64,000 nucleotides of DNA. Origin: Entomomonas sp945283395 (GTDB lineage: Bacteria; Pseudomonadota; Gammaproteobacteria; Pseudomonadales; Pseudomonadaceae). The position numbers and the translations under genes were made by a program. The stretch is from positions 62,001 to 126,000 of the forward strand of contig CAMLLC010000005.1 in NCBI GenBank assembly GCA_946480835.1. Reading direction: 5' to 3'. This document shows, piece after piece, positions 30,438-39,824 of the stretch (the stretch's first letter is position 1; each line of letters opens with the position of its first letter). Under the pieces are notes generated by a model, which was not told the origin of the DNA, ran no database searches, and worked only from the letters and a program-made list of their open reading frames with translations.

Positions 30438-31448
30438 TTATTTCCAAGGGCGATGATAAGCACCAAGAGTAATCTGTTGCCCCTCTGATACTTTAGCTAA
30501 AGATTGTTGCCAGCACGGCATAACTTGGAATTTGGCAGGTTCATGGATAGCCATATCTATAGCTTGTCGTAGCACTTGGGTAACTTGCGCTGTATAAGCA
30601 GGACTGCGTTGTCTTCCCTCTACCTTGATAGCAGCTACATTGATATTAAGTAATTCAGGTAAAATTTCTAAGACGTTCAAACTAGTTGGTTCTTCAAGCG
30701 CATAATAAACTTCATTCTCGACATTGAAACGCCCTTTACATAAAGTAGGATAACCTGTCGGTTCATTAAGTTGGTATTTATCAATTAATATATTGTTTAA
30801 TCTAGCATTTAAACAATCATTATTTTTTTCCCAACGAACATATTTAGCAGGTGAACAAACGCCAAAAGTATTAGGTGATTCGCCAGTAGCAAAACTGGAA
30901 AGCAAACAACGTCCTTCAACCATTACACATAAGCTACCAAAACCAAAAACTTCTACCTCTACAGAGGTATTATTAATAACATGTGCTACTTGTTGCAAAG
31001 TTAAAACCCTAGGTAAAACTACCCTTTTTATAGCAAACAAGTCTTGTACTAGATTAATAGCTTCATAATTGGTAGCAGAAGCTTGTACTGAAAGGTGTAA
31101 AGTTAACTCAGGATGAGTTTTATGAGCATAAGCCAACATACCCATATCAGCTAATATAACAGCATCTACTCCTAATTCGGCTGCTGTATCAATCGCCTTA
31201 TGCCATTTCTCGACCTGCCCTGCCTGAGCATAAGTATTAATAGCCATTAATACCTTACGTTGTCTTTGGTGAGCATATTCAATCCCTTCTCTTGCTGTCT
31301 TAAGATCGAAATTTAAGCCAGCAAAATTTCGAGCATTGGTAATATCTTTAAGCCCTATATAAACAGTGTCAGCACCATGATCAATAGCCATCTTTAACGC
31401 TGGAAAATTACCTGCTGGACAAACAAGTTCGGGAATCTTTCTATTCAT
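30438..31448 (-). CDS. ubiU: UbiU: U32-family [4Fe-4S] partner of UbiV
   Basis: A 336-residue U32 protein (YhbU/UbiU) beginning IPELVCPAGNFPALKMAIDHGAD's core, LVCPAGNFPALK (8-19). Cluster-ligand cysteines appear in FGFGSLCVMVEGRCLLSS (two), TFGVCSPAKYVRW and PTLCKGRF. First gene of the ubiU-ubiV-ubiT(-dadA-like) unit. In characterised bacteria these genes allow ubiquinone to be made when oxygen-dependent UbiI/H/F cannot work, supporting anaerobic respiration. The 410-base upstream gap should hold its promoter; I did not find a clear FNR/ANR box. Confidence 0.94.
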   Translation of the reverse strand: MNRKIPELVCPAGNFPALKMAIDHGADTVYIGLKDITNARNFAGLNFDLKTAREGIEYAHQRQRKVLMAINTYAQAGQVEKWHKAIDTAAELGVDAVILADMGMLAYAHKTHPELTLHLSVQASATNYEAINLVQDLFAIKRVVLPRVLTLQQVAHVINNTSVEVEVFGFGSLCVMVEGRCLLSSFATGESPNTFGVCSPAKYVRWEKNNDCLNARLNNILIDKYQLNEPTGYPTLCKGRFNVENEVYYALEEPTSLNVLEILPELLNINVAAIKVEGRQRSPAYTAQVTQVLRQAIDMAIHEPAKFQVMPCWQQSLAKVSEGQQITLGAYHRPWK

Positions 31449-31858
31449 TAATCCTAACCAATAAGTTTATAACTTATAAAAAAGGCAAGATGGAAAAAAT
31501 ACTTGAAATAACTAATAAGTAAAGAATTATAAGAAGCAAAGACGAACACTAACAATCACCTAAAATAACTAGTTAAATTACCTTAGAAGAATTATCCTAC
31601 TTCCTATAATATATTCAAATTATTGTTAAATCACAAGGATTGCAGGCTATGAACGTTCTAATCAAAATTAACTAGGCATTTTAAAAATCAAGTGATATCA
31701 GTAATATAATGTGTTGAAAAGCTTTTATTAGCGTAATTATAGTTATTAAACAAATAGAAATTACTTCAACAGTGATACCAAGCTTAACAATAAATGCTAA
31801 TAGTGCAGCATATTAATCTACTTATATTAATTAGCTAATAAATTATTAGTTTGTATTA
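31449..31858. other. 410-base gap upstream of ubiU
   Basis: Promoter region of ubiUVT on the minus strand and also the 3' side of the tusA-like gene. AT-rich, with a short frame after an AGGATT-type site near 31640 (ATG AAC GTT CTA ... stop) too short to call. No recognisable FNR-type TTGAT-N4-ATCAA box. Confidence 0.45.
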
Positions 31859-32098
31859 TTAACACTTCTTAAGCCAAAAGGTATAAACACCTTCTTTGCT
31901 TTCTGTGTTAATCAGCTCATTGCCTGATAGTTTGGCAAAACTACGAAAATCTCTTTGGCTTCCTGCATCAGTAGCTATTACTTTAAGCACCTCACCAGCA
32001 GCTAGATTAGTTAGTGCTTGTTTAGTTTTTAATAAAGGTAATGGACAATTTAGTCCAGAAGTATCTAATTGTTCTTTAACAAGGATTTGTTGAGACAT
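31859..32098 (-). CDS. TusA/SirA-family sulfur carrier
   Basis: A 79-residue TusA-like protein with the family motif LDTSGLNCPLPLLKTKQAL (11-29), whose cysteine in CPLP carries persulfide, and the second conserved region VIATDAGSQRDFRSFA. Family members relay sulfur for tRNA thiolation or other sulfur metabolism. Some relatives with the QRDF segment are of the YedF type; which pathway is served here is undecided. Monocistronic. Confidence 0.88.
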   Translation of the reverse strand: MSQQILVKEQLDTSGLNCPLPLLKTKQALTNLAAGEVLKVIATDAGSQRDFRSFAKLSGNELINTESKEGVYTFWLKKC

Positions 32099-32237
32099 TA
32101 TAATTTCACTATTTTTACCAATTAGCTTTAGGATAATTTAGCTTTGAATTTAGTTCAATTGATTAATAGTTAACCATAGAAATATAGTTAATTTTTAAAA
32201 AAGCTTATATTAAGCTGTTATTGCTATTGTACTATGA

Positions 32238-33677
32238 TTAGTTCAAAAACTCCTTAACAATACGTTGCTGAGTTCTTATCTCTTTTTCTCTTTGATTGAT
32301 AATAGCTATTTGTTGATAACTGTTGCCTGCTTTTTGCCTAGCGTATTTAAGTTGTTCTAAGGCGCCATCGTAATTCCCAACTAATGCTAAAAATTCAGCT
32401 TTGGCTTGATGAACACCTACTATATCTCTTGCCATACCCTTCACTTCTGAGGCTTGAAACCATATGTCAGGATCAGAGCTGCGTATTCTTGCTAACTTAT
32501 CTATTACTCTAGCAGCCTCTTGATAATTTTTTTGCTTCACTAATAAATCCACATAATTTTTAGTTAGCGGATAATTATCAGGATACAGAGTTAGCAATCT
32601 TCCCAGACGTTGCTTAACATCCGTTAAATTATTCTTATAAAAATCCCAATCTATATAAGCTAAATTAAAGTAGATATTATTTGGATCTTTTGCTAATAAC
32701 TTATCAAGAATATTAAATGCTTCAGTTAGATTATCATTTTTCATTAATGATAAAGCTAAACCATATTGTAACACCTCATCATTAGGATTATTTTCTAATA
32801 AACTACGAAAACGCTTTACACTAGCACCAGGTGTATCTTCGAAAATAACTTGTATTCTCGATCTTATTAAGCGATAGGCTAAAGTATTTTCTTTGCCCCC
32901 TTTGGGATATTGGTCTGCCCTATTCCTAGTGTCAGCTATACGAGACTCGGTTAATGGGTGAGTTATAAGAAATTCTGGAGGAACTTGTTGAAATCTATAT
33001 TGCTTAGCTAAAACCTCAAATAATGAAGGCATAGCCCTTGGGTCATAACCTGCTTTTGCCAAAGTTTCTATGCCTACTCTATCAGCCTCTTGTTCATTAT
33101 CTCTGGAAAACTTCATAATAGATTGATAAGCAGCTGCCTGTGACCCCATAATAGTTGCCATACCTGCATCTGGACTACCTGCTGCTGCAGCTACAATGCC
33201 TACAAGTAAGGCTGTCATCATAGGTATCTGCAATTGTTGCTGTTCAGCAATCCCTCTTGCGAAATGGCGTTGTGATAAGTGGGCCAACTCATGGGCTAGC
33301 ACTCCCATGTATTCTGCTTCCGTAGGTGCCGATAAAAATAAACCACCATTAACTCCTACTATACCACCAGGTGCAGCGAAAGCATTTAACTCAGGGCTTC
33401 TAATAAGAATAAATTCTAACTGAGGATTAGCTAATTTACTACTTTGTGCTAATTTCTTAACCGTCGTTTCAACATAATCTTTGACAAGAGGATCTTGGAT
33501 ACGACTTACTTGTGATCTTAATAAATTTAACCATGCTCTGCCAAGCTGGTATTCCTGTAAAGGTGAAACAATAGCTGAAGATGAGTCACCCAACGAAGGC
33601 AAATCATCATAAGCTAGAACAGGTATACTAAAACATACGCTTGCCACTAGGTAAGCTATTTTCTTCAAAGGCTTCAT
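32238..33677 (-). CDS. M48 metalloprotease with TPR tail (BepA/YfgC-like)
   Basis: An exported zinc protease/chaperone of about 479 residues. A signal peptide (MKPLKKIAYLVASVCFSIPVLA) is followed by the M48 domain with VLAHELAHLSQRH (HExxH) and the third ligand in DNEQEADRVG, then an LTHPLTESR segment and a TPR-rich C-terminal half (from about residue 300). This order matches BepA, which in E. coli assists LptD maturation and degrades stalled outer-membrane proteins. The frame also has a GTG at 33692; I chose ATG 33677 for its conventional signal peptide, but neither has a strong ribosome site. Confidence 0.9.
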   Translation of the reverse strand: MKPLKKIAYLVASVCFSIPVLAYDDLPSLGDSSSAIVSPLQEYQLGRAWLNLLRSQVSRIQDPLVKDYVETTVKKLAQSSKLANPQLEFILIRSPELNAFAAPGGIVGVNGGLFLSAPTEAEYMGVLAHELAHLSQRHFARGIAEQQQLQIPMMTALLVGIVAAAAGSPDAGMATIMGSQAAAYQSIMKFSRDNEQEADRVGIETLAKAGYDPRAMPSLFEVLAKQYRFQQVPPEFLITHPLTESRIADTRNRADQYPKGGKENTLAYRLIRSRIQVIFEDTPGASVKRFRSLLENNPNDEVLQYGLALSLMKNDNLTEAFNILDKLLAKDPNNIYFNLAYIDWDFYKNNLTDVKQRLGRLLTLYPDNYPLTKNYVDLLVKQKNYQEAARVIDKLARIRSSDPDIWFQASEVKGMARDIVGVHQAKAEFLALVGNYDGALEQLKYARQKAGNSYQQIAIINQREKEIRTQQRIVKEFLN

Positions 33678-33778
33678 GACATTTTTAATCACTACTAGTA
33701 AGATACGCTTATGCTAAACATTTAATGTAAGCTTATAAAGCCTTTTCTATTTAATATTGTGTATCTCTTTTTATCAAC

Positions 33779-34615
33779 TCAAGGAGTTATAGGTAACTTC
33801 CTCTTATGCATAGAGAGTCTATAAGTTTTGGTGATCTTATTAAAAACCTCTGCCGACACAGGCTCACAATGTAGAAAGGCATCTATTTCAGAATAGGATA
33901 CACCATGGGCTTGCTCATCTGGCATGCCAGGTTTTAAATCTTCCAGATCAGCAGTAGCTACTTTGTTTACTAAATTTTCAGGGGCGCCCAAATAACGTGC
34001 AAAAGCCCTTACTTGATTTTTCACTAAACCTGCTAACGGAGCCACATCAAATGCACCATCGCCAAACTTAGTAAAAAATCCCATTACAGCTTCTGCTGCA
34101 TGATCTGTACCTAGCACTAAAGCTTTATAAGCTCCTGCTACAGCATATTGAGCTACCATGCGCTCTCTAGCCTTAATATTACCTATCAGAAAGTCTTTTG
34201 ATTCTAAGCTCAGTTTGGTTAAAACATCTAGAGCGTTTACCAAGCCTTCAACACTAGCAGCTATATTAACTGTTTCAAATATATCAGGTGCTATAACTTG
34301 GATTGATTGTGTAGCATCTTGCTCATCGAATTGATTTTTATAAGGTAAGCGCATAGCTATAAATTGATAATCATCATCATTGGTTGCTTGTCTTAATTCA
34401 TCAATAGCTTTTTGCGCCATTAACCCTGTTGTCAGTGAATCCACGCCGCCACTAATCCCTAGTACATATTTTTTAAGGCCAGACTGTGTCAAGGTATTTT
34501 TCAAAAAAGTAATACGTTTGGCTAACTCCAATATTAAATCTGCTTCCGTTTGGAAAGCAGGGCAAACCTTTAAGTCCTTAGCTATTTCACGTTGGATAAT
34601 TAATTGTGCTGTCAT
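33779..34615 (-). CDS. nadE: NH3-dependent NAD synthetase
   Basis: A 278-residue ammonia-dependent NAD synthetase, which turns deamido-NAD, ATP and ammonia into NAD. The ATP pyrophosphatase P-loop is LGISGGVDSLTTGLMA (47-62), and GNIKARERMVAQYAVAG, GTDHAAEAVMGFFTKFGDG and GMPDEQAHGVSYSEID are conserved. It lacks a glutaminase (CN hydrolase) domain. Last gene of a pncA-pncB-nadE cluster, 15 bases after pncB. Confidence 0.96.
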   Translation of the reverse strand: MTAQLIIQREIAKDLKVCPAFQTEADLILELAKRITFLKNTLTQSGLKKYVLGISGGVDSLTTGLMAQKAIDELRQATNDDDYQFIAMRLPYKNQFDEQDATQSIQVIAPDIFETVNIAASVEGLVNALDVLTKLSLESKDFLIGNIKARERMVAQYAVAGAYKALVLGTDHAAEAVMGFFTKFGDGAFDVAPLAGLVKNQVRAFARYLGAPENLVNKVATADLEDLKPGMPDEQAHGVSYSEIDAFLHCEPVSAEVFNKITKTYRLSMHKRKLPITP

Positions 34616-34630
34616 TTATATTCCTTGCTA

Positions 34631-35833
34631 TTATTCATCTACTTTAAATACATGCTTAAGATAACTGACATAACTTTCATCTCGACATTGTGTTTTTCCA
34701 GGTGAATCAGAAATTTTTGCTACCGGCTGACCATTACAGCTCACCATTTTAATAACCATATTAGTAGGAGATACCCCTTCGATATCACAAGTTAAACTAG
34801 TACCTATCCCAAAACTTACATGAATTCTATTATGCAATTGACGATAAATTGATAATGCTTTAACTAAATCTAAACTGTCAGAAAAAACTAATGTTTTAGT
34901 CCGAGGATCAATATTCAATTGTTGATAATGACTGATAGCTTTTTCAGCCCAAACCATAGGATCTCCGGAGTCATGACGAAGCCCATCAAACAGTTTTGCA
35001 AAATACAAATCAAAATCATTTAAAAAGGCATCCATATTAATACAATCTGTTAAAGCAATTCCTAATAGCCCTCTAAATTCCCTTACCCAACAATCTAGAG
35101 CAGCACTCTGACTATCAATTAACCTGAATCCCAATTGCTGATGTGCCATTATCCACTCATGAGCCATTGTGCCCATTGGTTTAATCCCACAAATCCTTGC
35201 TAAATGAACATTACTAGTACCCACAAATTGCCCTGGAAAATCTTCTTTAAGGGTTTCCACTACCGCTTTATGTGTATTATAAGAAAATCTTCGTCTAGTT
35301 CCATAATCAGCTAACTTAAAACCTGCTAGTTCAACATCGCTAGCCATTTGACTAAGATTAACTAACTTGTTATGTAATTTATCTTGCACTGCTTGTAATG
35401 CTATTTGTGGATAGCGCTTTCTATTACGTACCTCGCTGATTATAGCTAGTAGCGGGATTTCAAATAATACAATGTGTAACCATGGACCTTTCAACACAAT
35501 ACTTAATTGCTTATTTTCATCTATACTAACAGCTACATAACTAGGATTGAAGCGGAATAGTCTTAAGAATCTTATAAAGTCAGGCTTGAGAAAAGAGATA
35601 TGAGTTAAATAATTTTCCTCTTCTTGGGTTAACTGCAAATCGGCTAACTGTTCAATCTGTTCCTTTATCTCTGGTATATATGCCGTAAAATCTTCTTGAT
35701 CTCTACACCTAAATTCCCATTCAACCTCAGCATTAGGATAATTATGCAAAATCGCCTGCATCATGCTTAATTTATATAAATCTGTATCCAACATACTTTG
35801 GATAATTTTTTCAGAAAAAATAGGGGTAACCAT
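34631..35833 (-). CDS. pncB: nicotinate phosphoribosyltransferase
   Basis: A 400-residue PncB joining nicotinate to PRPP in NAD salvage. Conserved parts include the N-terminal MLDTDLYKLSMMQAI, FKLADYGTRRRFSYNTHKAV (phosphoribosyl region), GTSNVHLARICGIKPMGTMAHEW with the histidine that is phosphorylated in this family, and FDGLRHDSGDPMVW. Full length. It lies 12 bases after pncA and 15 bases before nadE, so product and neighbours form one pathway: nicotinamide to nicotinate to nicotinate mononucleotide, with the last step by NadE. Confidence 0.97.
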   Translation of the reverse strand: MVTPIFSEKIIQSMLDTDLYKLSMMQAILHNYPNAEVEWEFRCRDQEDFTAYIPEIKEQIEQLADLQLTQEEENYLTHISFLKPDFIRFLRLFRFNPSYVAVSIDENKQLSIVLKGPWLHIVLFEIPLLAIISEVRNRKRYPQIALQAVQDKLHNKLVNLSQMASDVELAGFKLADYGTRRRFSYNTHKAVVETLKEDFPGQFVGTSNVHLARICGIKPMGTMAHEWIMAHQQLGFRLIDSQSAALDCWVREFRGLLGIALTDCINMDAFLNDFDLYFAKLFDGLRHDSGDPMVWAEKAISHYQQLNIDPRTKTLVFSDSLDLVKALSIYRQLHNRIHVSFGIGTSLTCDIEGVSPTNMVIKMVSCNGQPVAKISDSPGKTQCRDESYVSYLKHVFKVDE

Positions 35834-35845
35834 AATGCACCTTTA

Positions 35846-36478
35846 CTATCTATTTAATTCTTTATCTAATATCGCAAAATTATCACATACCACAATGTTT
35901 AATTGTTTCATCTGTAATATTGCTTGTTCTGCAGTATCTTTTGATATCGCTTTAGTAGCTTCTAATAATACCAACACTTGAAAACCTGCTTTGGCAAGTT
36001 GAACAGCAGTAGTTTTTACACAATAATCTAATGCTAAACCACCAACCATAACTTGTTCAACTTCATTGCGCTGAAGATATTCAATAACACCTGTTGACAA
36101 ATTCTCTTGCAGATCATGATAACAGGCACCATAAGGATGCATTTCTGGTTCAATACCTTTCCATACAAAAAAATCATATTGTTCCGGTTTTGGTAGTCCA
36201 TCTAATAATTCAAATCCTCTAGAACCAATAATACAATGAGCTAGCCAAGTCTTATCTGCATTTACATAAGAAAGAGGCTGAAGCATATCACTAGTTTTAT
36301 CAACTATCCATACTGCTTGAGAACAATGCGCATCTTTACTAGCTACTCTTATATCGGCTCTTGTTGCCATCTCATTTAAAGCCGTTACAATTTTATCTCC
36401 ATCTGGAACTGGTAATTCATCGGGACAAAGCGGAGTGAACCCCTTTTGAGCATCAACGTCAAAACTAGCAACTTTCAT
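35846..36478 (-). CDS. pncA: nicotinamidase (isochorismatase fold)
   Basis: A 210-residue amidohydrolase converting nicotinamide to nicotinate. The catalytic aspartate is in FDVDAQKGFTPLCPDELPVPDG (core DVDAQKGF), metal ligands are in SKDAHC, and the nucleophile cysteine in GLALDYCVKTTAVQLAKAG, all typical of PncA. First gene of pncA-pncB-nadE. The short N-terminal cysteine near PLCPDE is seen in Pseudomonas-type members. Confidence 0.93.
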   Translation of the reverse strand: MKVASFDVDAQKGFTPLCPDELPVPDGDKIVTALNEMATRADIRVASKDAHCSQAVWIVDKTSDMLQPLSYVNADKTWLAHCIIGSRGFELLDGLPKPEQYDFFVWKGIEPEMHPYGACYHDLQENLSTGVIEYLQRNEVEQVMVGGLALDYCVKTTAVQLAKAGFQVLVLLEATKAISKDTAEQAILQMKQLNIVVCDNFAILDKELNR

Positions 36479-36541
36479 TTAATATTTGCCATTTAGATTG
36501 CATAAAAAAATATCATACTTTACATTGTAACAGCTATAATA

Positions 36542-36579
36542 AAAAAGGCTTGATAAAATATTAAATATCAAGCCTTTTT
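36542..36579 (-). terminator. intrinsic terminator after the FimX-like gene
   Basis: A 14-base stem AAAAAGGCTTGATA (36542-36555) / TATCAAGCCTTTTT (36566-36579) with a 10-base loop, followed on the minus strand by a T-rich stretch. It sits 17 bases after the stop of the FimX-like gene and isolates it from pncA. Confidence 0.88.
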
Positions 36580-36596
36580 AAAACTTTCAAAAACTA

Positions 36597-38663
36597 TTAT
36601 TGACCCATTGAAAAATCATAACTCATATCGGGCATTGGTCTTTGTAAATAATAACCTTGAATATAGTCAGCGCCTGCTTGCCATAATACTGAGAGAATAC
36701 TTGCCGTCTCTACAAAAGGCACTATACTTTTACGATCTAAGGCTCTTAGTTGCGTTAACACTTCAGTCAATTTATCTACTCCCTCTTGCTTGCGCAAAGC
36801 TTGCACTAACGAAGGTGTAACTTTAACAAAATCAACAGATAAGTGTGTTAAAGTTAACATGGAGTTAGCATCTTTACCAAAATCACTAATTGCTGTCTGG
36901 CATTTAATTTCTTTTAAACCCTCGATCAGAGTTTGAGCTTGTTTTAAATAAGTAGCTGCATCATTTTCAGTAAATTCTATTAATAAGCTTTCAGGTGGTA
37001 ATTTAGTAGTAGCAAATAATTTTTTAATCCAATCTAATAGCCCATCATTTCTCAACGTATCACTACCTATTTGTACAAAGACGCGGGGATTATGGCCAGC
37101 AGCGCGCATTTTAGCTACCTCTTTCAAAGAGTTAACTATTACCCATTTATCAATTTGCTCTGCCATACCAGAATTAGATGCAACTTCTAATAAATCTACT
37201 AAAGGTAATTCTTTTCCCTTAGTATCAAGCATTCTCAAGCGGATTTCATAAAACTCAAATACTTTACCTCTTAAACTTACTATAGGTTGATAAAGCAATT
37301 TCAATAATTCTTGCTGCAATGTTTGTTGTAAGGTTGCTATCATATCGCCCTTACTAGCAGCAGCCGCCAATGCTTCTAGTGGGTCATAGACTTTCATACC
37401 ATTTCCCGACTTAATAGAATCAGCACAATGATGAGCTCTATCTAAAATATCTTGAGCATTAGCAACAACTTTATCAAACTCAGCAATACCAACGGAAACA
37501 GTGATTTGAAGAGAAAAATCATTAACATCAAATAATTGTTTATTTATTTTATCCTGTAATATAGCAATAGAAGCCGCTAGCTCTTTACTACCGACATTAG
37601 GAGCAAGTACAACAAACACATCATCTGATAATCTTGCAACACATTCTTTTTTTATAAAATGCTCTTTTAATAACTCACCTAAGCTAGATAATAAATTATC
37701 CGAGCCAGCAATACCTATTTGTGGTGCTAACGCATCAAAATTATCAATTCGAATATAGGCTAAACATTCTTTCGCACCTAAAGTTTTAACCTTATTCATC
37801 ACCTGATTCATGAGTGTTGAAAAATAAGCTCTATTGAAAAGACCAGTTACCGGATCTAAGCTAGAAATCGCCCGAATTTTTTCTTCTAGTTCTTCGCTAT
37901 TAATAGAAGATTCTTCTCTAATAATAACTTGCATACAGTCCTCACCATCATAAGAGGCGGGATAAGTAGAAATTAAAATAGGAAATTTTGAACCATCTCT
38001 ATGAATCCCCTTACAAGTTAATGAAGATTCGACTCTATGTTTGAATAATTCTTTTAAATCATTAGGATCCTCTGCTGAGATAAGGTCTATGATAGGCAAA
38101 GCTTCCATATCCGTTTTATCTTTATAACCAAAAAGACTGATATAAGACTGATTTAAGTAAACATGCATACCATCATGAATATAAGCAATAGCATCCTTTG
38201 ACGAATCCAGCAGTAAATGGCAACGACGCTCTGACTCTGCTAAAGACTTTTCAGCACGTATAAGGGCTCGTCTTTTAAATAGGTTAGTTAATTCTCTATT
38301 TGCTACTAATAACAAATGATCATCATCTACCTCAGTAGACAATACATCCTGTACCCCTTTTTTTAAAAAACTTACTACCCTATCATCATTTACTATATCT
38401 GCTGGCGTTAATAATTGAATACATGGTATATCAATTTGCTTAGATTTCAGCATAGTTAATAATGCTTCTGGATCAAGATTTTCACTATTAGGTGCAGTTA
38501 TCAATAAATCCCATACTTGAGTTAGTGCTATACTAGCATCTTGTGCTGAGGTAATTCTATGTAAGCGTGTAGCATAACCAGCATTTCGAAAAATCACTGC
38601 ATAATTCTCAGCCTCATTAGGAGAATCATCTAAAATTAATAATCGTAGATTTCTTTTTTCCAT
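36597..38663 (-). CDS. fimX: FimX-like REC-PAS-GGDEF-EAL type IV pilus regulator
   Basis: About 688 residues: a receiver-like domain (1-125) without the usual phospho-acceptor site, a PAS domain (about 150-255), a degenerate GGDEF domain (about 270-430; RLSDDVFVVL replaces GGDEF) and a degenerate EAL domain (about 440-685; FEFYEIRLR at the EAL position). This exact set of degeneracies characterises P. aeruginosa FimX, a c-di-GMP effector that binds the nucleotide through its EAL domain and promotes type IV pilus assembly and twitching. psd and a RhdA-like gene follow upstream, as near Pseudomonas fimX. The frame allows GTG 38669; I use ATG 38663, with GAG upstream. No pilus genes are in this window. 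Confidence 0.88.
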   Translation of the reverse strand: MEKRNLRLLILDDSPNEAENYAVIFRNAGYATRLHRITSAQDASIALTQVWDLLITAPNSENLDPEALLTMLKSKQIDIPCIQLLTPADIVNDDRVVSFLKKGVQDVLSTEVDDDHLLLVANRELTNLFKRRALIRAEKSLAESERRCHLLLDSSKDAIAYIHDGMHVYLNQSYISLFGYKDKTDMEALPIIDLISAEDPNDLKELFKHRVESSLTCKGIHRDGSKFPILISTYPASYDGEDCMQVIIREESSINSEELEEKIRAISSLDPVTGLFNRAYFSTLMNQVMNKVKTLGAKECLAYIRIDNFDALAPQIGIAGSDNLLSSLGELLKEHFIKKECVARLSDDVFVVLAPNVGSKELAASIAILQDKINKQLFDVNDFSLQITVSVGIAEFDKVVANAQDILDRAHHCADSIKSGNGMKVYDPLEALAAAASKGDMIATLQQTLQQELLKLLYQPIVSLRGKVFEFYEIRLRMLDTKGKELPLVDLLEVASNSGMAEQIDKWVIVNSLKEVAKMRAAGHNPRVFVQIGSDTLRNDGLLDWIKKLFATTKLPPESLLIEFTENDAATYLKQAQTLIEGLKEIKCQTAISDFGKDANSMLTLTHLSVDFVKVTPSLVQALRKQEGVDKLTEVLTQLRALDRKSIVPFVETASILSVLWQAGADYIQGYYLQRPMPDMSYDFSMGQ

Positions 38664-38947
38664 AATCACTCATTAATAGACTTTATCAAATGCTAATATT
38701 CATCATGTTAACTATAATACATGCAGTTTTTCCATCAACTTTAAAAACTAACCAATAAGTTAAATTTATAATAGCCATAGGTGTTTTTAGACACTAATTA
38801 TCTAAAACCAAATATTAAACGGGTTATAATATCACAACTTAACCTTCTTAATAACTTCTTTATTTTATACCCTTTTATCTGACTATTAAATCCAGCCATT
38901 AGCACCAACCAAAAACCAAGCGATTTTATTATACAACTACTTTAAGT

Positions 38948-39823
38948 TTATTGATTATTGATCATAATGCTCGCAATAGTTTGTCCCATATGTAGAGGTT
39001 TAGTAGCTTGAATATTATCTTGCCAAAGTATTTTATTAGGTTCAAAGGCAATGATAACCGTTGAACCCAATTTAAAACGACCTAATTCAGCACCCTTTTG
39101 TAAAATAATTGGTTTTCTAGCACTAGCGTCATAATAAGTAGTTTTCAAAGTTCTTTTAAGGGGTGTAACTAGCCCAGCCCAAACTGTCTCTATGCTAGCC
39201 ACAATCATAGCACCTACTAATACTACGGCCATTTGTCCAATAACAGTATCAAAAATACAAATAACCCGCTCATTGCGAGCAAATAAGTTAGATACATTTT
39301 CCGCAGTTGTTTGATTAACAGAAAATAATTGTCCAGGAACGTAAATCATTTCTCTTAAAGTTCCTGTAATAGGCATATGTACTCTGTGATAATCACTTGG
39401 TGATAAATAAATAGTGGCAAAATGTCCGTTTATAAAAGGTTTAGCTCTAACAGTATTACCACCCAATAAATCAATTATACTATAATCATGGCCTTTAGCC
39501 TGCAATACTCTCCCCTCTTGAATAGTACCTATCTGACTAACTACTCCATCAGCAGGAGAAATTATTATATTTTCTGCTATATCAATAGGACGTGAACCTT
39601 CCTTTAAAGCCCTTGTAAAAAAATCATTAAAATTTTTATACTCATAATAGCTTTCATAGATAGCTTGGCTCATATCAACTTTATAATGTTTAATAAAGCA
39701 ACTAATTAATTTGTTCTTAACATAACTCCATTGACAGTCAGCTAAGTAACCTATCAAGCGAGATAACAGTTGTTGCGGTATTATATATTGAGCTAAAATA
39801 AATAAACATTGCTTAAAAGACAT
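38948..39823 (-). CDS. psd: phosphatidylserine decarboxylase proenzyme
   Basis: A 291-residue proenzyme that makes phosphatidylethanolamine. The self-cleavage motif is LGSTV near the C-terminus (in GRFKLGSTVIIAF), which yields the pyruvoyl-bearing alpha chain; ISPADGVVSQIG, GHFATIYLSPSDYHRVHMP and VGAMIVASIETVW are conserved. The frame runs upstream into the preceding gene; ATG 39823 is chosen because GAGG lies just before it and it starts one base after the upstream stop codon. It is translationally coupled to the rhodanese gene. Its product supplies the substrate for the EptA-like enzymes at 50-54 kb. Confidence 0.96.
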   Translation of the reverse strand: MSFKQCLFILAQYIIPQQLLSRLIGYLADCQWSYVKNKLISCFIKHYKVDMSQAIYESYYEYKNFNDFFTRALKEGSRPIDIAENIIISPADGVVSQIGTIQEGRVLQAKGHDYSIIDLLGGNTVRAKPFINGHFATIYLSPSDYHRVHMPITGTLREMIYVPGQLFSVNQTTAENVSNLFARNERVICIFDTVIGQMAVVLVGAMIVASIETVWAGLVTPLKRTLKTTYYDASARKPIILQKGAELGRFKLGSTVIIAFEPNKILWQDNIQATKPLHMGQTIASIMINNQ

Positions 39824-39824
39824 G

